A DNA stretch of 27,500 nucleotides, taken from contig CM022668.1 of NCBI GenBank assembly GCA_012295275.1, positions 2,922,989 to 2,950,488 on the forward strand, given 5' to 3'. Positions 1-9,297 of the stretch are shown here, piece after piece (position 1 is the stretch's first letter; every line of letters begins with the position of its first letter). The translations under genes were made by a program, and so were the position numbers. This DNA comes from Chrysomallon squamiferum. Its lineage: Eukaryota; Mollusca; Gastropoda; Neomphalida; Peltospiridae. The notes under the pieces were generated by a model. That model saw nothing but the letters and a program-made list of their open reading frames with translations. It was not told the origin of the DNA and did no database searches.

Positions 1-23
1 ATAAATAAATAAATAAATAAAAA
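1..23. repeat. (ATAA)n microsatellite at window edge
   Basis: The window opens inside a tetranucleotide ATAA tract of about five units, so the array probably continues to the left. It grades into unremarkable AT-rich DNA. Confidence 0.9.
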
Positions 24-403
24 CAACTTTAAAAAACCCAAACATTTTAGTTCATATAGTTCAGCAACGTTCTTTTACAGAAAGAAATTTTCTATTTTAA
101 TTTAATTTTTCAGTCTCTGTAGTTTTCTTTCCCACACACAAAAAACGTGAAATTTTAAGGATTTTAATTAATGATTTTCTCTTCTTTTTTTTGATTTTTA
201 TTTCACTTGACACTTCATCTAATGTGACACAGAAATAAAACTGAAACCTTCAAAACACTGTAATTTACTAGAGAAAAAAAACAAGTCTTCTTAAGGAAGT
301 GAAAGGAAATATTTGTAATTAATATGATCAGTAATATAGAAAATAGTTTTTAATTTTGATTTTGATTGATTTTCTTCTTCTTTTCCCTTTTTTCTTATAG
401 TGG
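24..403. other. AT-rich non-coding stretch
   Basis: Low-complexity but non-periodic AT-rich DNA with short T and A runs. I see no reading frame of note, no RNA-like fold and no tandem repeat longer than a few bases. Confidence 0.6.

Positions 404-429
<26 letters not shown>
404..429. repeat. Poly-T homopolymer (26 T)
   Basis: Uninterrupted run of T. It could be the complement of a retroposon poly-A tail on the minus strand, but no tRNA-like or other retroposon body is recognisable beside it. Confidence 0.9.
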
Positions 430-434
<5 letters not shown>

Positions 435-545
435 TAAATTTATTATCTACATAACTGATACAAAATCAGTTGTATAGAAAATATGAACCCAAAATGTAAT
501 TCAATGGTTTACGAGGCATGGAAAATAGATTTTGTGTTTTTGAGT

Positions 546-705
546 TTATCTATCTATCTGTCTGTCTCTTTATCTATCTGTCTATCTCTCTATCTATCTA
601 TCTATCTATCTGTCTGTCTGTCTGTCTGTCTGTCTACCTGTCTATCTGTCTGTCTGTATGTCTGTCTGTCTATCTATCTATCTATCTGTCCGTCTGTCTG
701 TCTGT
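546..705. repeat. TCTA/TCTG tetranucleotide array
   Basis: About 160 bp of interspersed TCTA and TCTG units with occasional TCTC, TCCG and TACC variants. The period-4 frame is nearly unbroken. It creates the false reading frames that start at 483 and 518, which translate as Leu-Ser-Ile/Val-Cys repeats. Confidence 0.95.
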
Positions 706-761
706 ACAAATGACACAAACACACCCCTACGTATTAACAGACACTGTCCCACTTTCACTTT

Positions 762-791
762 TTTTCTTGGAAACATTTTTTTCCAAGAAAA
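762..791. other. Perfect 11-bp inverted repeat (hairpin)
   Basis: The left arm TTTTCTTGGAA (762-772) and right arm TTCCAAGAAAA (781-791) are exact reverse complements around an 8-base loop, ACATTTTT. No target-site duplication or longer element is visible around it. It may be a chance AT-rich hairpin or the remnant of a fold-back element. Confidence 0.7.
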
Positions 792-945
792 GATTCACGT
801 TTCAGATAGAATTTCCAGGAATTAGTTACTGTTTAGATTACACGATTAACCTGTCACTGTGTCTTCTTATCTTTTTCTCTTTCTCAGCCTCTTTTTTTAC
901 CCTCACTTTTATCTTCTGTGGCTTTTATTTCTTCCTTGTTTAACA

Positions 946-1310
946 TCACCAGCCTGAATCCCTTTTTTTTCCACGTTCTCTTTGCCTTGTTACTGAATCC
1001 CTTTTGTTTGTGTTGTTATTTTTCTGTTATCTGTCTCACCATTTAACTCGATTCGTTTTATTGTCACATTATCTATCTGCCTCCTTATCTACTCCAGAAT
1101 TTCAGGTTTTTCTGCCTCAATGTTGAAATCCTTATTTTCACATTCTCTGCCTCATTATTATTATCACCGAATCCCTTTAATTTCATGTTTTGTGCCTCAT
1201 TTATATATTTTCTTCATTTTACAAAATTTGCTTCAGTTTTCCAATCCTCAACTTCACCACCATTCTTTCTTATTTTCCACTCTCTTAACTTTATGTCTTT
1301 CACTTTGATC
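946..1310. repeat. Degenerate short tandem repeat with GAATCCCTTT core
   Basis: The phrase TGAATCCCTTT followed by T-rich sequence and TTCTCTGCCTCATTATT recurs imperfectly near 954, 992, 1122 and 1167. Spacing is irregular, so this looks like an old pyrimidine-rich minisatellite. The 62-codon frame at 1120 lies inside it and shows no protein-like features. Confidence 0.45.
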
Positions 1311-1420
1311 CTTAACCTTGACTTAATTCTTGCCTGCCACGGTTGATTGCATGTTCCTTTCATTATTTTCTTTCTCTCCTCTCTCTCCCTCTTCCTAATT
1401 TGTAAGCAGCATTTTCGTGA

Positions 1421-1453
1421 CAGACAAATTGTCTGAGACGAGTTCCGTGGAAC
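1421..1453. other. Two adjacent short palindromes
   Basis: CAGACAAATTGTCTG (1421-1435) is a perfect palindrome around a central A. GTTCCGTGGAAC (1442-1453) is a 5-bp stem around GT. They are six bases apart in DNA otherwise free of simple repeats. No function is evident. Confidence 0.55.
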
Positions 1454-1548
1454 GGTGAAAACACTGGAATTGCTTTAACAACAGTGCCAAGAACAGGTGG
1501 GCAAATTTAGTACGAAATTAACTTACTGTAATGGCAGATTATGGAGGA

Positions 1549-1582
1549 ATTTGAGGGGGAGGACTTTGAGGGGGAGGAGGGG
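1549..1582 (+). repeat. G-rich duplicated motif (TTTGAGGGGGAGGA)
   Basis: The phrase TTTGAGGGGGAGG occurs twice with a 15-bp period (near 1551 and 1566) and is followed by AGGGG. That gives G-runs of 5, 5 and 4 bases. Only three runs reach three or more G, so it falls just short of the usual four-run G-quadruplex pattern. Confidence 0.65.
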
Positions 1583-1591
1583 TTGACTGCA

Positions 1592-1691
1592 GTTGTTGTT
1601 GCTGTTGTTGTTGTAATAGCAGATGTAAGAGGGGTGATTGTATTTAAAAAGAGACCTGATGGTTGTGTTGTTGTTGTTGTTGTTGTTGTTT
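1592..1691. repeat. (GTT)n tracts
   Basis: Two GTT trinucleotide tracts, about 1592-1613 (with one GCT) and 1666-1691 (uninterrupted), are separated by about 50 bp of mixed sequence. Confidence 0.9.
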
Positions 1692-1708
1692 TAGAGGTAG
1701 TATGAGTG

Positions 1709-1772
1709 GAGTGTGTCTGTATGTGTGTGTGTCTGTGTCTGTGTAATGTGTCTGTGTATTATGTGTGTGTAT
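1709..1772. repeat. Imperfect (GT)n tract
   Basis: GT dinucleotides interrupted by CT and AT steps. This tract generates the Cys-Val-rich frame starting at 1706. Confidence 0.9.
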
Positions 1773-2680
1773 GTGCTTTAAAACAAAAAAAACAAACAAA
1801 AACATCACTTTTACAGCACTTTAAAAAAAAGGAAAACATTAATCCATTTTGTGTGAAATATCAATATTTGGACTGGATTTTATCTAAACACTTTGTATCT
1901 CTTTTATCTGAAATATTTATATGTCTGTCTGTCTGTTTGTCTGTCAGGCTGATAATGTGCTTATCTCCTGATGGATATCTTGTTTCACTGACTCTTCCCT
2001 TCATCTCACTTAGATTTAAATAAAACGAACACAAAGAATTTAAAGTCGCAGTGATGAATTTTGTGGTTTTTGTAATAAACGGAATCTTGAAAACAAATCA
2101 TTATGAAATATTTTATAAATAATAATAAATGTTATTTCAAAGATATCTTTTTTTTTTCAGAAATAATTTGTCTTGTTTTGAGATACGTTCTAAAACATTC
2201 CTGATAAAAATGGACACAATTTATCTCAAAACCAAGACGTTTTAACGTCAAGAATTAATCAGAGTTGTCTGCCTCTTATGAATTATCTCCCCTTATGATG
2301 ACACATGCAGAACAGATACTTCAGACAGCAACTGAGATTAGAACTGTTTCTGTCTATTAACGATGCTTTGATGTCATGGAAACAAGGTTGATGTATTCGT
2401 GCTGCCACTGGGAAGGTAGCTGTGAATTGTCAAGTCCAGTTTGAAATAAATTTCACTGTCAGTGGATTTTGTTGAACACATTTGAAACAGATTGTTTGTT
2501 TGAAATAAAATGTTGTTTGGACTTGTTATAGTCTTTGTTTTTTAATGGTTTTTATCTAAGCTATGGTTGATAAAATGAAATTTAAAAAAAGGAATAGGGA
2601 AAATAGTGATAAAGTCCAAATGTGAATGTATAAATGTAAAATGTAAAATCATTTGTGAAGATAAAAAAATATTAATAGTG
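1773..2680. other. Mostly non-repetitive AT-rich DNA
   Basis: About 900 bp of mixed sequence holding a short TCTG run (1921-1944), the inverted repeat at 2170-2238, and a string near 2287, AATTATCTCCCCTTATG. That string resembles a phrase I associate loosely with repeats in mollusc genomes (general impression only). I see no convincing exon. Confidence 0.5.
2170..2238. repeat. Inverted repeat, 16/17-bp arms
   Basis: The arm GTCTTGTTTTGAGATA (2170-2185) is the reverse complement of TATCTCAAAACCAAGAC (2222-2238) apart from one extra base. The spacer is 36 bp. A second small palindrome, GACGTTTTAACGTC, begins at the end of the right arm. It could be the core of a short fold-back or MITE-like element, but I could not find target-site duplications. 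Confidence 0.65.
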
Positions 2681-2806
2681 TTTGCATGTTTGTGTGTGTG
2701 TGTGTGAGTGTGTGTGTGTGTGTGAGTGTGAGTGTGTGTATATATGTTTGTGGGTGTGTGTATGTGTTTGTGTGTGTGTGTGTTTGTCTGTGTGTGTGTG
2801 GATGTG
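2680..2806. repeat. (GT)n-rich microsatellite
   Basis: GT repeats with GA, GTTT and TATA interruptions over about 125 bp. On the minus strand it reads as His-Thr repeats, which explains the false frame 2672-3091. Confidence 0.95.
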
Positions 2807-2828
2807 AATGTTTTGTGATGTCTGGGTG

Positions 2829-2880
2829 GTGGTTGTTGTAGTTGTAGTTGTAGTTGTAGTTGTTGTATGTATGTATGTGC
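2829..2880. repeat. (GTTGTA)n then (GTAT)n
   Basis: Hexanucleotide GTTGTA units pass into TGTATGTATG at the right end. On the minus strand it reads as a run of Thr. Confidence 0.9.
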
Positions 2881-2899
2881 TTGCCAAAAAAGATAGAAT

Positions 2900-3300
2900 T
2901 AGAATTATAATGACTGCTAGAAAGACAGAGAAACAGAGAGACGTAGAGAGACAGTGAGTGAAAGAAAAGAGAGATTTAGACAGAGTATGCCAAGAACAGA
3001 GGAATGAAAAGTGTGTATGTGTGTGTGTGTGTGTTTTTTGTGCAGACACTGAGAGAAAAACACTGGCACTACTAGAGATAGACAGAAACAAAAATTTGAG
3101 AATGAAAGAAAGAATGAAAAAAGAATGAAAAATAATGGACCAGGAAAGAAAGAGTGGGAAAAAGTAAATGTGTGAGAGAGAATGAAGAAAGAATGAAAGA
3201 TGAAGGCAGCATGAAAGAGAGAATGAGAAATTACAAAGAGGTAATGAAGGACTGAAAAAGAGAAATAAAGACAGAAAGAAAGAAAGAAACAGCTGAGGAA
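2900..3300. repeat. Purine-rich GA/GAAA low-complexity block
   Basis: About 400 bp with a strong excess of A and G on the plus strand, made of AGAG, GAAAGA and GAATGA phrases. A (GT)n tract sits at 3011-3034 and an AAAG run near 3274-3288. The minus-strand frames here (Ser-Phe-Leu rich) are composition artefacts. Confidence 0.8.
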
Positions 3301-3660
3301 ATGAGTAAAGACTATGACAAAGCTTGTAAATTTAGCTGTTTTAAAACACACACAAAATCATACATCTGTCCATCTGACATTTTCTGTTTTTCATTCATTT
3401 CAATACTTCAGAAATATAAACCCATTCATCATCATCTTAATCATTATCCATTCATCATCTCACTTGCTCAGTCCATCATCATCAATATTCGTTCATATAC
3501 AAACGTCTCTATTCAGTACGAGTAAGTTTATTCATTCAGACAGCCATATTGTTCTGTAAGATGATTCAAACTAATGTTTGTTTGATTAAATATTTCACTG
3601 ACATTTTCATCTTGTCTGTTCATCTATCTCTCTGTTTGTACTGCATGGAATTACTTTTTT
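3301..3660. other. Non-repetitive stretch with CATC/TCAT bias
   Basis: Mixed sequence in which TCATCATC-type phrases recur between 3420 and 3500 (probably a decayed ATC repeat). Two overlapping frames of 74 and 81 codons show no recognisable motif. Confidence 0.5.
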
Positions 3661-3666
3661 AATTAA

Positions 3667-3722
<56 letters not shown>

Positions 3723-3743
3723 AATAAAAATAATAAAAAAAAA

Positions 3744-3783
<40 letters not shown>

Positions 3784-3905
3784 CACAATAACAGTAATAA
3801 AATAATAATAGAAACAACAATAATGATGATGATAATGATAAGGATTAAAATGATAATAATGATAACAATATTAATAGTGGTGGTAGTAGTAGTAGTAATA
3901 ATCAT
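3661..3905. repeat. Compound AAAT / poly-A / AAT / GAT / GTA array
   Basis: Runs left to right as (AAAT)n, a 25-base poly-A at 3697-3721, (AAT)n to about 3777, then mixed AAT, GAT and GTA triplets to 3904. The minus-strand Ile/Phe/Thr frame is a translated microsatellite. Confidence 0.95.
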
Positions 3906-4480
3906 TATTATCTAAATTATGTTAAATAAAATTAAGAATTTGGTTCTAGTTTAAATATATTAAAAAATTCATTCATTTAGCTTTCATTTATCTGTATTTA
4001 TATATTCATTTATTTATTTATTTATTGTTGCTGCCATTTAGGAAATTAGAAACAGTTAACTTTCTGGTAAATTAAACTCCATATTAATTAAAATCAATAA
4101 TAATGAAAATCTTTTTTTTTTTAAATCTACGACAATTAAAAAACATTAATTAAATTACACAGTACTTAAGATTTTTTCTGATTAAACTGTAATATTTAAA
4201 ATTCATACTACTGTTTAAAAAAATTGATCTTGTTTTAAATCTATATTAATTAAACTCTGCAATAAGCAGAATCCCAGGGTTGGGGGGGGGGAAATATAGA
4301 GCCTGTTGAGATTATTTCAAACTGTATCTGATTTAACACCTCAGCTAATTAAACCAAACTCTGCAACAGACAAAATCTCGGAGACAGCAGCAGGAAAAGG
4401 AAAAAAAAAAAAAAAATATCTTTAGTAACTAAAATCATCAATAATGAAAATCAGCGGAGATTTGCACTTAGCAAGTTCTT
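3906..4480. repeat. AT-rich degenerate repeat with TAATTAAA motifs
   Basis: TAATTAAA-type phrases recur. The 22-23 bp phrase around AATAATGAAAATC occurs near 4089-4111 and 4430-4452. A phrase around ATTAAACTCTGCAA occurs near 4250 and (with an insertion) 4349. This suggests an old, heavily mutated repeat with diverged copies. It contains a 9-base G run near 4281 and a 16-base A run near 4401. Confidence 0.45.
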
Positions 4481-4483
4481 TGA

Positions 4484-4642
4484 ATCGCGTAATGGAAAAA
4501 GTAATTTTCGGGTTTACACAACGAAACGGCGCGAAAATTCGGTTTCAATAACAGCGGCATTAAAATTAGATCATCTCAGCAAATCTGCTCAGCGCAGCCG
4601 CGCAGTGAACATCGTCGCGAGTGATTGGGGCCAAAGTCGTCT
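4484..4642. promoter_or_regulatory. CpG-dense patch (possible promoter-like element)
   Basis: By eye there are about 16 CpG dinucleotides in 160 bp, including ACGGCGCG, CAGCCGCGCAG and CGTCGCGAG, in surroundings where CpG is scarce. An inverted CCAAT-type string, GTGATTGGGG, follows at about 4620. I see no TATA box, no initiator with a reading frame behind it and no exon. An alternative is a fragment of a once GC-richer mobile element. The patch is real; promoter function is inference. Confidence 0.35.
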
Positions 4643-4831
4643 TCAAACAAAAGCAGAAATCCTCCAGTGCAGTTTCACCACTGTACAGCAAACAGACCAA
4701 TTAGGAGAAGAAGAAAAACAAAAAAGGCTGAACGAGTCTTGAGGGTGTTTCACTCTCTGAGAGCAATTTCCAGACTGCAGTGGATGAAGCATCTCTAGCC
4801 AAACTGACCAGCGGTCACTTGAAAAAACCAC
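4643..4831 (-). other. Non-repetitive 62-codon frame, probably not a gene
   Basis: This is one of the few frames with balanced composition, containing several Trp, Cys and Ser residues. I recognise no domain, signal peptide or motif. It begins in the TGACCA-rich block and ends at the CpG patch. A length of 62 codons is within chance expectation for a window this size. It could be an exon only if a splice model or transcript supports it. Confidence 0.12.
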
Positions 4832-5000
4832 TTACATCCCAGCCTCAGTGGTCCTAGAAAACTCTTCATCAAGTGATTGATGACAACAGAAACCTCCTTT
4901 GCCAGCTGACCACTCGTAACACAAAAACTGACCAGAGTCAGTCATACTGACCACTGGTCATTTGTGAAATTTCTACGAGTGACCGCGTAGTCTCTTGACC
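4804..5000. repeat. Block of repeated TGACCA / GGTCA palindromes
   Basis: CTGACCA occurs near 4804, 4906, 4929 and 4947, twice as part of a palindrome: TGACCACTGGTCA at 4948-4960 (perfect around a central C) and TGACCAGCGGTCA at 4805-4817 (one mismatch). ACTCGTAA near 4912 and CTACGAGTGACC near 4974 echo each other in inverse orientation. GGTCA is the core of nuclear-receptor half-sites, but the block may simply be a diverged short tandem repeat. Confidence 0.5.
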
Positions 5001-5094
5001 TCCCCTCATTCAGCCGGAGTCCAGTTAGAATTAACTGTCACGGTTGACTGGTTTGAAGATGACCGCGGGGATGGTCATTAGTTTGGCGAGGAAA

Positions 5095-5580
5095 CAAGTG
5101 TGGTCTCAATCAACACTTTTATTTTCCCTGTTACTCGGCTGATAATACATAAAATATGACTTGTCACTGTCTCAAGTGCAACAAACACTTGCAATTTATT
5201 TCCACAGATAATTGGTGTGGCCTAAATTCTTCATCAAACAGACGATATTTAAAAAAAAAAACTAAAGTGGTCTCAATAAACACTTATTTTTACTGAATCT
5301 CTGAATGGTAATAAACAATACATGATTTATATTTATTGCAGCTGGAACTGAGCAATCAGCAATTTGTTTTCTGTGCTTCGTTTGTGTGATCTGAATGTTT
5401 GTTCTTCCATTAGACTGGGTCTCAATCAACACTTTTATTTACTCTAGTTTTGGAACTGGCTAATAAATAATTATAATAAGCAATTTATTTTATATCCCTA
5501 ATTCCTGTCACATATACATAGATGATAGAAAAGTAAGTGTAGTCTCAAATAACTTTTCTTTTGTGAAAATGTGATAATGA
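5095..5580. repeat. Degenerate tandem repeat with GGTCTCAATCAACACTTTTATTT core
   Basis: A conserved core (GTGGTCTCAATCAACAC plus a T-rich tail) recurs at about 5099, 5267, 5416 and 5537, giving spacings near 168, 149 and 121 bp. Between cores there are shared phrases such as GGAACTG followed by GC-AAT--TTT and 'TAATAAA-AAT'. Copies are strongly diverged, so the array is old or under no constraint. Confidence 0.6.
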
Positions 5581-5691
5581 AGATTGCATACGTGTGGCTT
5601 TTATACAAAGTGTTATGTAATATATGATCTAAGTAATTACCTACTTGATAAATATGCTAATTTGGATGTAAGACAGTAATACTCTCTTTGT

Positions 5692-6159
<468 letters not shown>

Positions 6160-6197
6160 GGGAGGGGTAGGGTGGGGTGGGGTGGGGTGGGGTGGGT
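6160..6197 (+). repeat. (GGGGT)n tract with G-quadruplex potential
   Basis: Eight G-runs of three or four bases are separated by one- or two-base loops (A, TA, then T), which fits the standard G3+ N1-7 quadruplex pattern. The right part is a clean GGGGT pentanucleotide repeat. It resembles some protist telomeric units, but it is short, internal and in animal-like DNA, so telomeric origin is unlikely. Confidence 0.9.
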
Positions 6198-6310
6198 GAG
6201 TGTTGCTGTTTTGTAGTAAGTAATTTAAGGGAAGGATTTAGAGCAGTGGTTTCAGTTACTGTGTGAACTGGTTGAGTTAGTTTGATTCAGCATGTACTTC
6301 AAACAAATGA

Positions 6311-6315
<5 letters not shown>

Positions 6316-6344
<29 letters not shown>

Positions 6345-6393
6345 CTGTGTGTCAGTGTGTGTTCATCTGTATGTGTGTCTGTGTGTGTGTTTC
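6316..6393. repeat. (GT)n microsatellite
   Basis: GT dinucleotides with a few CT, CA and AT interruptions, most regular at 6316-6344. It explains the Cys-Val stretch in the frame starting at 6282. Confidence 0.95.
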
Positions 6394-6539
6394 ATATTTC
6401 CTCAAGGGTAGCCCAGATATTTGTTAGCTGTTTTCGATATATGGACTATTTCAAAGAGGGACTGATTTCTGAACAAATAAGGGTAACACTTCAAAAATAA
6501 CTCTTCAGACAAAACATAAATCTTTTTTGACCCAAGTTG

Positions 6540-6896
6540 GGTTTTTTTTCTTTATTTTTTTTCTTTTCTTCTTTTTTCTTTTTTCTTCTTTATTTTGGAA
6601 GAAAAAAAAATGAACCAGAAGAAAAGAAGAATGAAGAAATGCAACTGAAGAGTTGAGAATGTAAGTAAATTAATTGTTTTCTGACATTGAGCTAATTAAT
6701 CTCCATGTTTTGCACCTTCTTTTTTCTTTCTTTCTTTTTTTCTTTTTTCTTTCTTTTTTTCTTTCTTTCTTTTTTTTTTTTTTTTGAAAATGTAATTGAC
6801 TGAAAACCTTTACTGATAAATGCAAATATTCTTTTTTCAAATCCTCTCTCTCTCTCTTTCTCTCTCTCTCTCTGAGTCATATATATTTTTTTTTTA
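6540..6896. repeat. Pyrimidine-rich T/CTTT and CT tracts
   Basis: T-rich with CTTT and CTTTT units at 6541-6596 and 6719-6785, then (CT)n at 6843-6873 with one TTT interruption. A mixed AT segment lies between. The minus-strand Lys/Arg/Glu frame is a composition artefact. Confidence 0.85.
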
Positions 6897-7729
6897 CCAT
6901 TCAAAAATATAAATTAAAACAAAACGAAAGAAATTAACATACTGAAAGATTTACGAGTTCAAGTTTAACAAAAAGGTAAAAATGTACCGTTCCAACCCCA
7001 CTTTTTTTCCTGTTCTGCACATAACCCAATCTGATTTTCACAAATGTTGAAAACACTCGAACTTACCTGAAAAATAAAAAAAAAAAACAGAACATTAAAA
7101 CAATTATATAAAGGTATACATTGTTAAAATACACAAAATTAATTTTCAGGATTTTTATAATTTTTTATTTTAATTTTATTTTAATTTTATGGTTTTTTGT
7201 TTGTTTGTTTGAGTCTTTCAACTAGTTTTTGTAAATAAATAAATAATAAAACATTAAGAAAGAATGAAAATATAAAAAAGATAATTAAAAATTAAAAATT
7301 CATGAAAAATTATTGGAAAAAAAAAAAAAATGAAGACTAAAGAAAGAAAGAAGAAACTGAAATGGAAAGAAAGAAAGAAATAAAGAAAGAAAAAAGAAAT
7401 TAAAATAGGAATAACAGAACACGAAAAATAAAATTATAAAATATTATTATAATTTTTATATTTTGTTCTTTATCCTTTTATTTTTAATTAAGAATTAATT
7501 TTGAAACATACACATCAACTTGAAATGAAAATTATTCTTTCAATAAAACACAAATATTTTGGCCAGGATCAATAAAACATTTTACTTGGACAAAACTCTT
7601 TTGTGTTAAAAAATAAATGTCATAAGTGTTTGATCACTGTCTGTTTAACCTGTCTTTGGTTAACAAGATGACTAATTAACTGATTCTTGAGAGTTTCATC
7701 TCATTTCTGTTTCATCTTTAATCCTGTAT
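6897..7729. other. AT-rich stretch with short A and T tracts
   Basis: Contains a GTTT run near 7196-7211, an AAAT run near 7227-7240, a 12-base A run near 7319 and AAAG-rich sequence at 7335-7400. No tandem unit longer than four bases and no convincing reading frame. Confidence 0.55.
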
Positions 7730-8120
7730 TAAAGTCTTTTCTGACTGTTAACTTCACAGGAAGGAGTCAATCAATGTTCGTGTCTGTATTTCCACCACAA
7801 AATTATGCAGCACCAATATATTTATCATGCTTATTATTTTACAACATTCTTTTGTACATTTCCTTCACAGGATTATGCAGCATCAGTATTTTCATTGCAT
7901 TTGAAATCTAGCAGTAGAAGCTTAAATACTTCACAAAATTAAGCATTGTCATATATTTATTATCTAGCGTCATTCTTTTGTACATTTCCATTACAAAATT
8001 ATGCAGCATCATTTCAAATTGTTATGATATACAATATATAGGCAATATTCTTTTGTAAATATCCTCCACAAAATTATAGAGAACCAATATATTTGCTACA
8101 TAAAATATCTAGGCTGTATT
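7730..8120. repeat. Decayed satellite, period about 60-75 bp
   Basis: Units share the order CATTCTTTTGTACATTTCC, then CACAAAATTATGCAGCA, then CAATATATTTAT. The ATTATGCAGCA anchor or a variant falls near 7802, 7872, 7938, 7998 and 8073, giving spacings of roughly 70, 66, 60 and 75 bp. The frame at 7687-7911 runs through two copies and is not a gene. Copies differ at many positions, so the array is old. Confidence 0.75.
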
Positions 8121-8615
8121 ATTTTTTCATTTTGTTATTAAAATCAATACGTTATACCAAAGAAAATAGATTTTCTTAAAATACTAAAAATCTAAACAAA
8201 AGATGACATTTTTGGAGACTATTTTTTTGGCTATTGTTTTTTTTTATATCTGCTCCATAAATCTATGCCAAAATACCACATTTATTATCTATAATTTGAT
8301 AATATGTAAACAATGTTGTTTTTTGCCATAAAAATGTTTAAACAATGTAGCAGAATTTATTGAATGCTAGCAATACAAAATTTAGTTACTGTTTTATCTA
8401 CTTCCTCCATAAAATTTAGCAGGATCAGTATTTTTATTACCTTTTATTATTTTTTGTCTTTATCATTATTATTTATTATTATTATTTATTTATATATTTA
8501 TTAATTTATTATAAAAATACATTCATTTTTCTATACATATATTTTTTTTATATTTAAGCTTTTTTCATTTGTTTGTTTCCTCAACAGAATTCAGAAGCAC
8601 CAAAGTACACATTAT
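8121..8615. repeat. Outlying, highly diverged copies of the same satellite in AT-rich DNA
   Basis: Fragments resembling the neighbouring unit appear near 8255 (CTCCATAAATCTATGCC), 8405 (CTCCATAAAATTTAGCAGGATCAGTA) and 8580 (CTCAACAGAATTCAGAAGCACC). Between them lie T-rich and ATT/ATTT tracts (8460-8510). Confidence 0.45.
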
Positions 8616-9062
8616 TAACATCTATTCTGAATTTATTAAAATTTATTAAGACTGCATCATATGCATTCTAAAAACTATTACTAACAAGACAGAAAATTCA
8701 TTAATTCCATAATGGTTCCTTTTTACTTCTTCTTCAGTTTTCTTATTCTTTCTTTTTTTTATATATATATTAAGGTATTTAAAAAAAAAAAAAAAAAAAT
8801 AAAATATACTTCTGAACAAAAATTCATCCTTTTAAGAGTTAAAATATGAGATGTTTAAATATGTTTTCACAGAAAACATGGTTAACACATGTAACAGCCT
8901 CCATGTGACTGCAATATCCCAGTATTAGCAACAATCAAAGAGCTGTATGACAGACTTCCACAGTTTCATAACACAGTATACTGCACAAAATAATTTATCA
9001 GTAGTTTTGGGTGAAAAAGCGTATGAACAGAAAATTAAAAACAAAAACAAAACAAACGGTTA
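8616..9062. other. AT-rich non-coding stretch
   Basis: Contains a short AT run near 8760 and a poly-A near 8781-8799. Otherwise mixed sequence with no recognisable element. Confidence 0.55.
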
Positions 9063-9064
9063 TT

Positions 9065-9101
<37 letters not shown>

Positions 9102-9297
9102 CTTTCTTTCTTTCTTTTATTCTTTCTCTCCCTCTTTTTATTTTCATCTATTTTCTATTTCTTTTTCTTTCAATTCTCTTTTATTTATATCTCTTCTCTT
9201 TTCTTACTCTCTCTCTCATTCCTATTGACATCTTTTTCTTTCTCTCCTATTTTCTTTCTTTCTTTCTTTCTCTTACTGCCTCTGTCTGCCTCACTCA
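9063..9297. repeat. Polypyrimidine block
   Basis: Starts with (CT)n at about 9067-9098 and continues as CTTT, CTCT and TTTC phrases with few purines. It is one half of an abrupt strand-asymmetry switch with the purine block to the right. Confidence 0.85.

Noticed and set aside
3669-3780. AATAAA polyadenylation signals throughout the window
   Set aside because: AATAAA is expected very often in AT-rich DNA and AAAT repeats. It carries no information without a gene upstream.
6160-6197. Interstitial telomere repeat
   Set aside because: GGGGT is not the usual animal telomere unit (TTAGGG), there are only a few units, and no subtelomeric context is seen.
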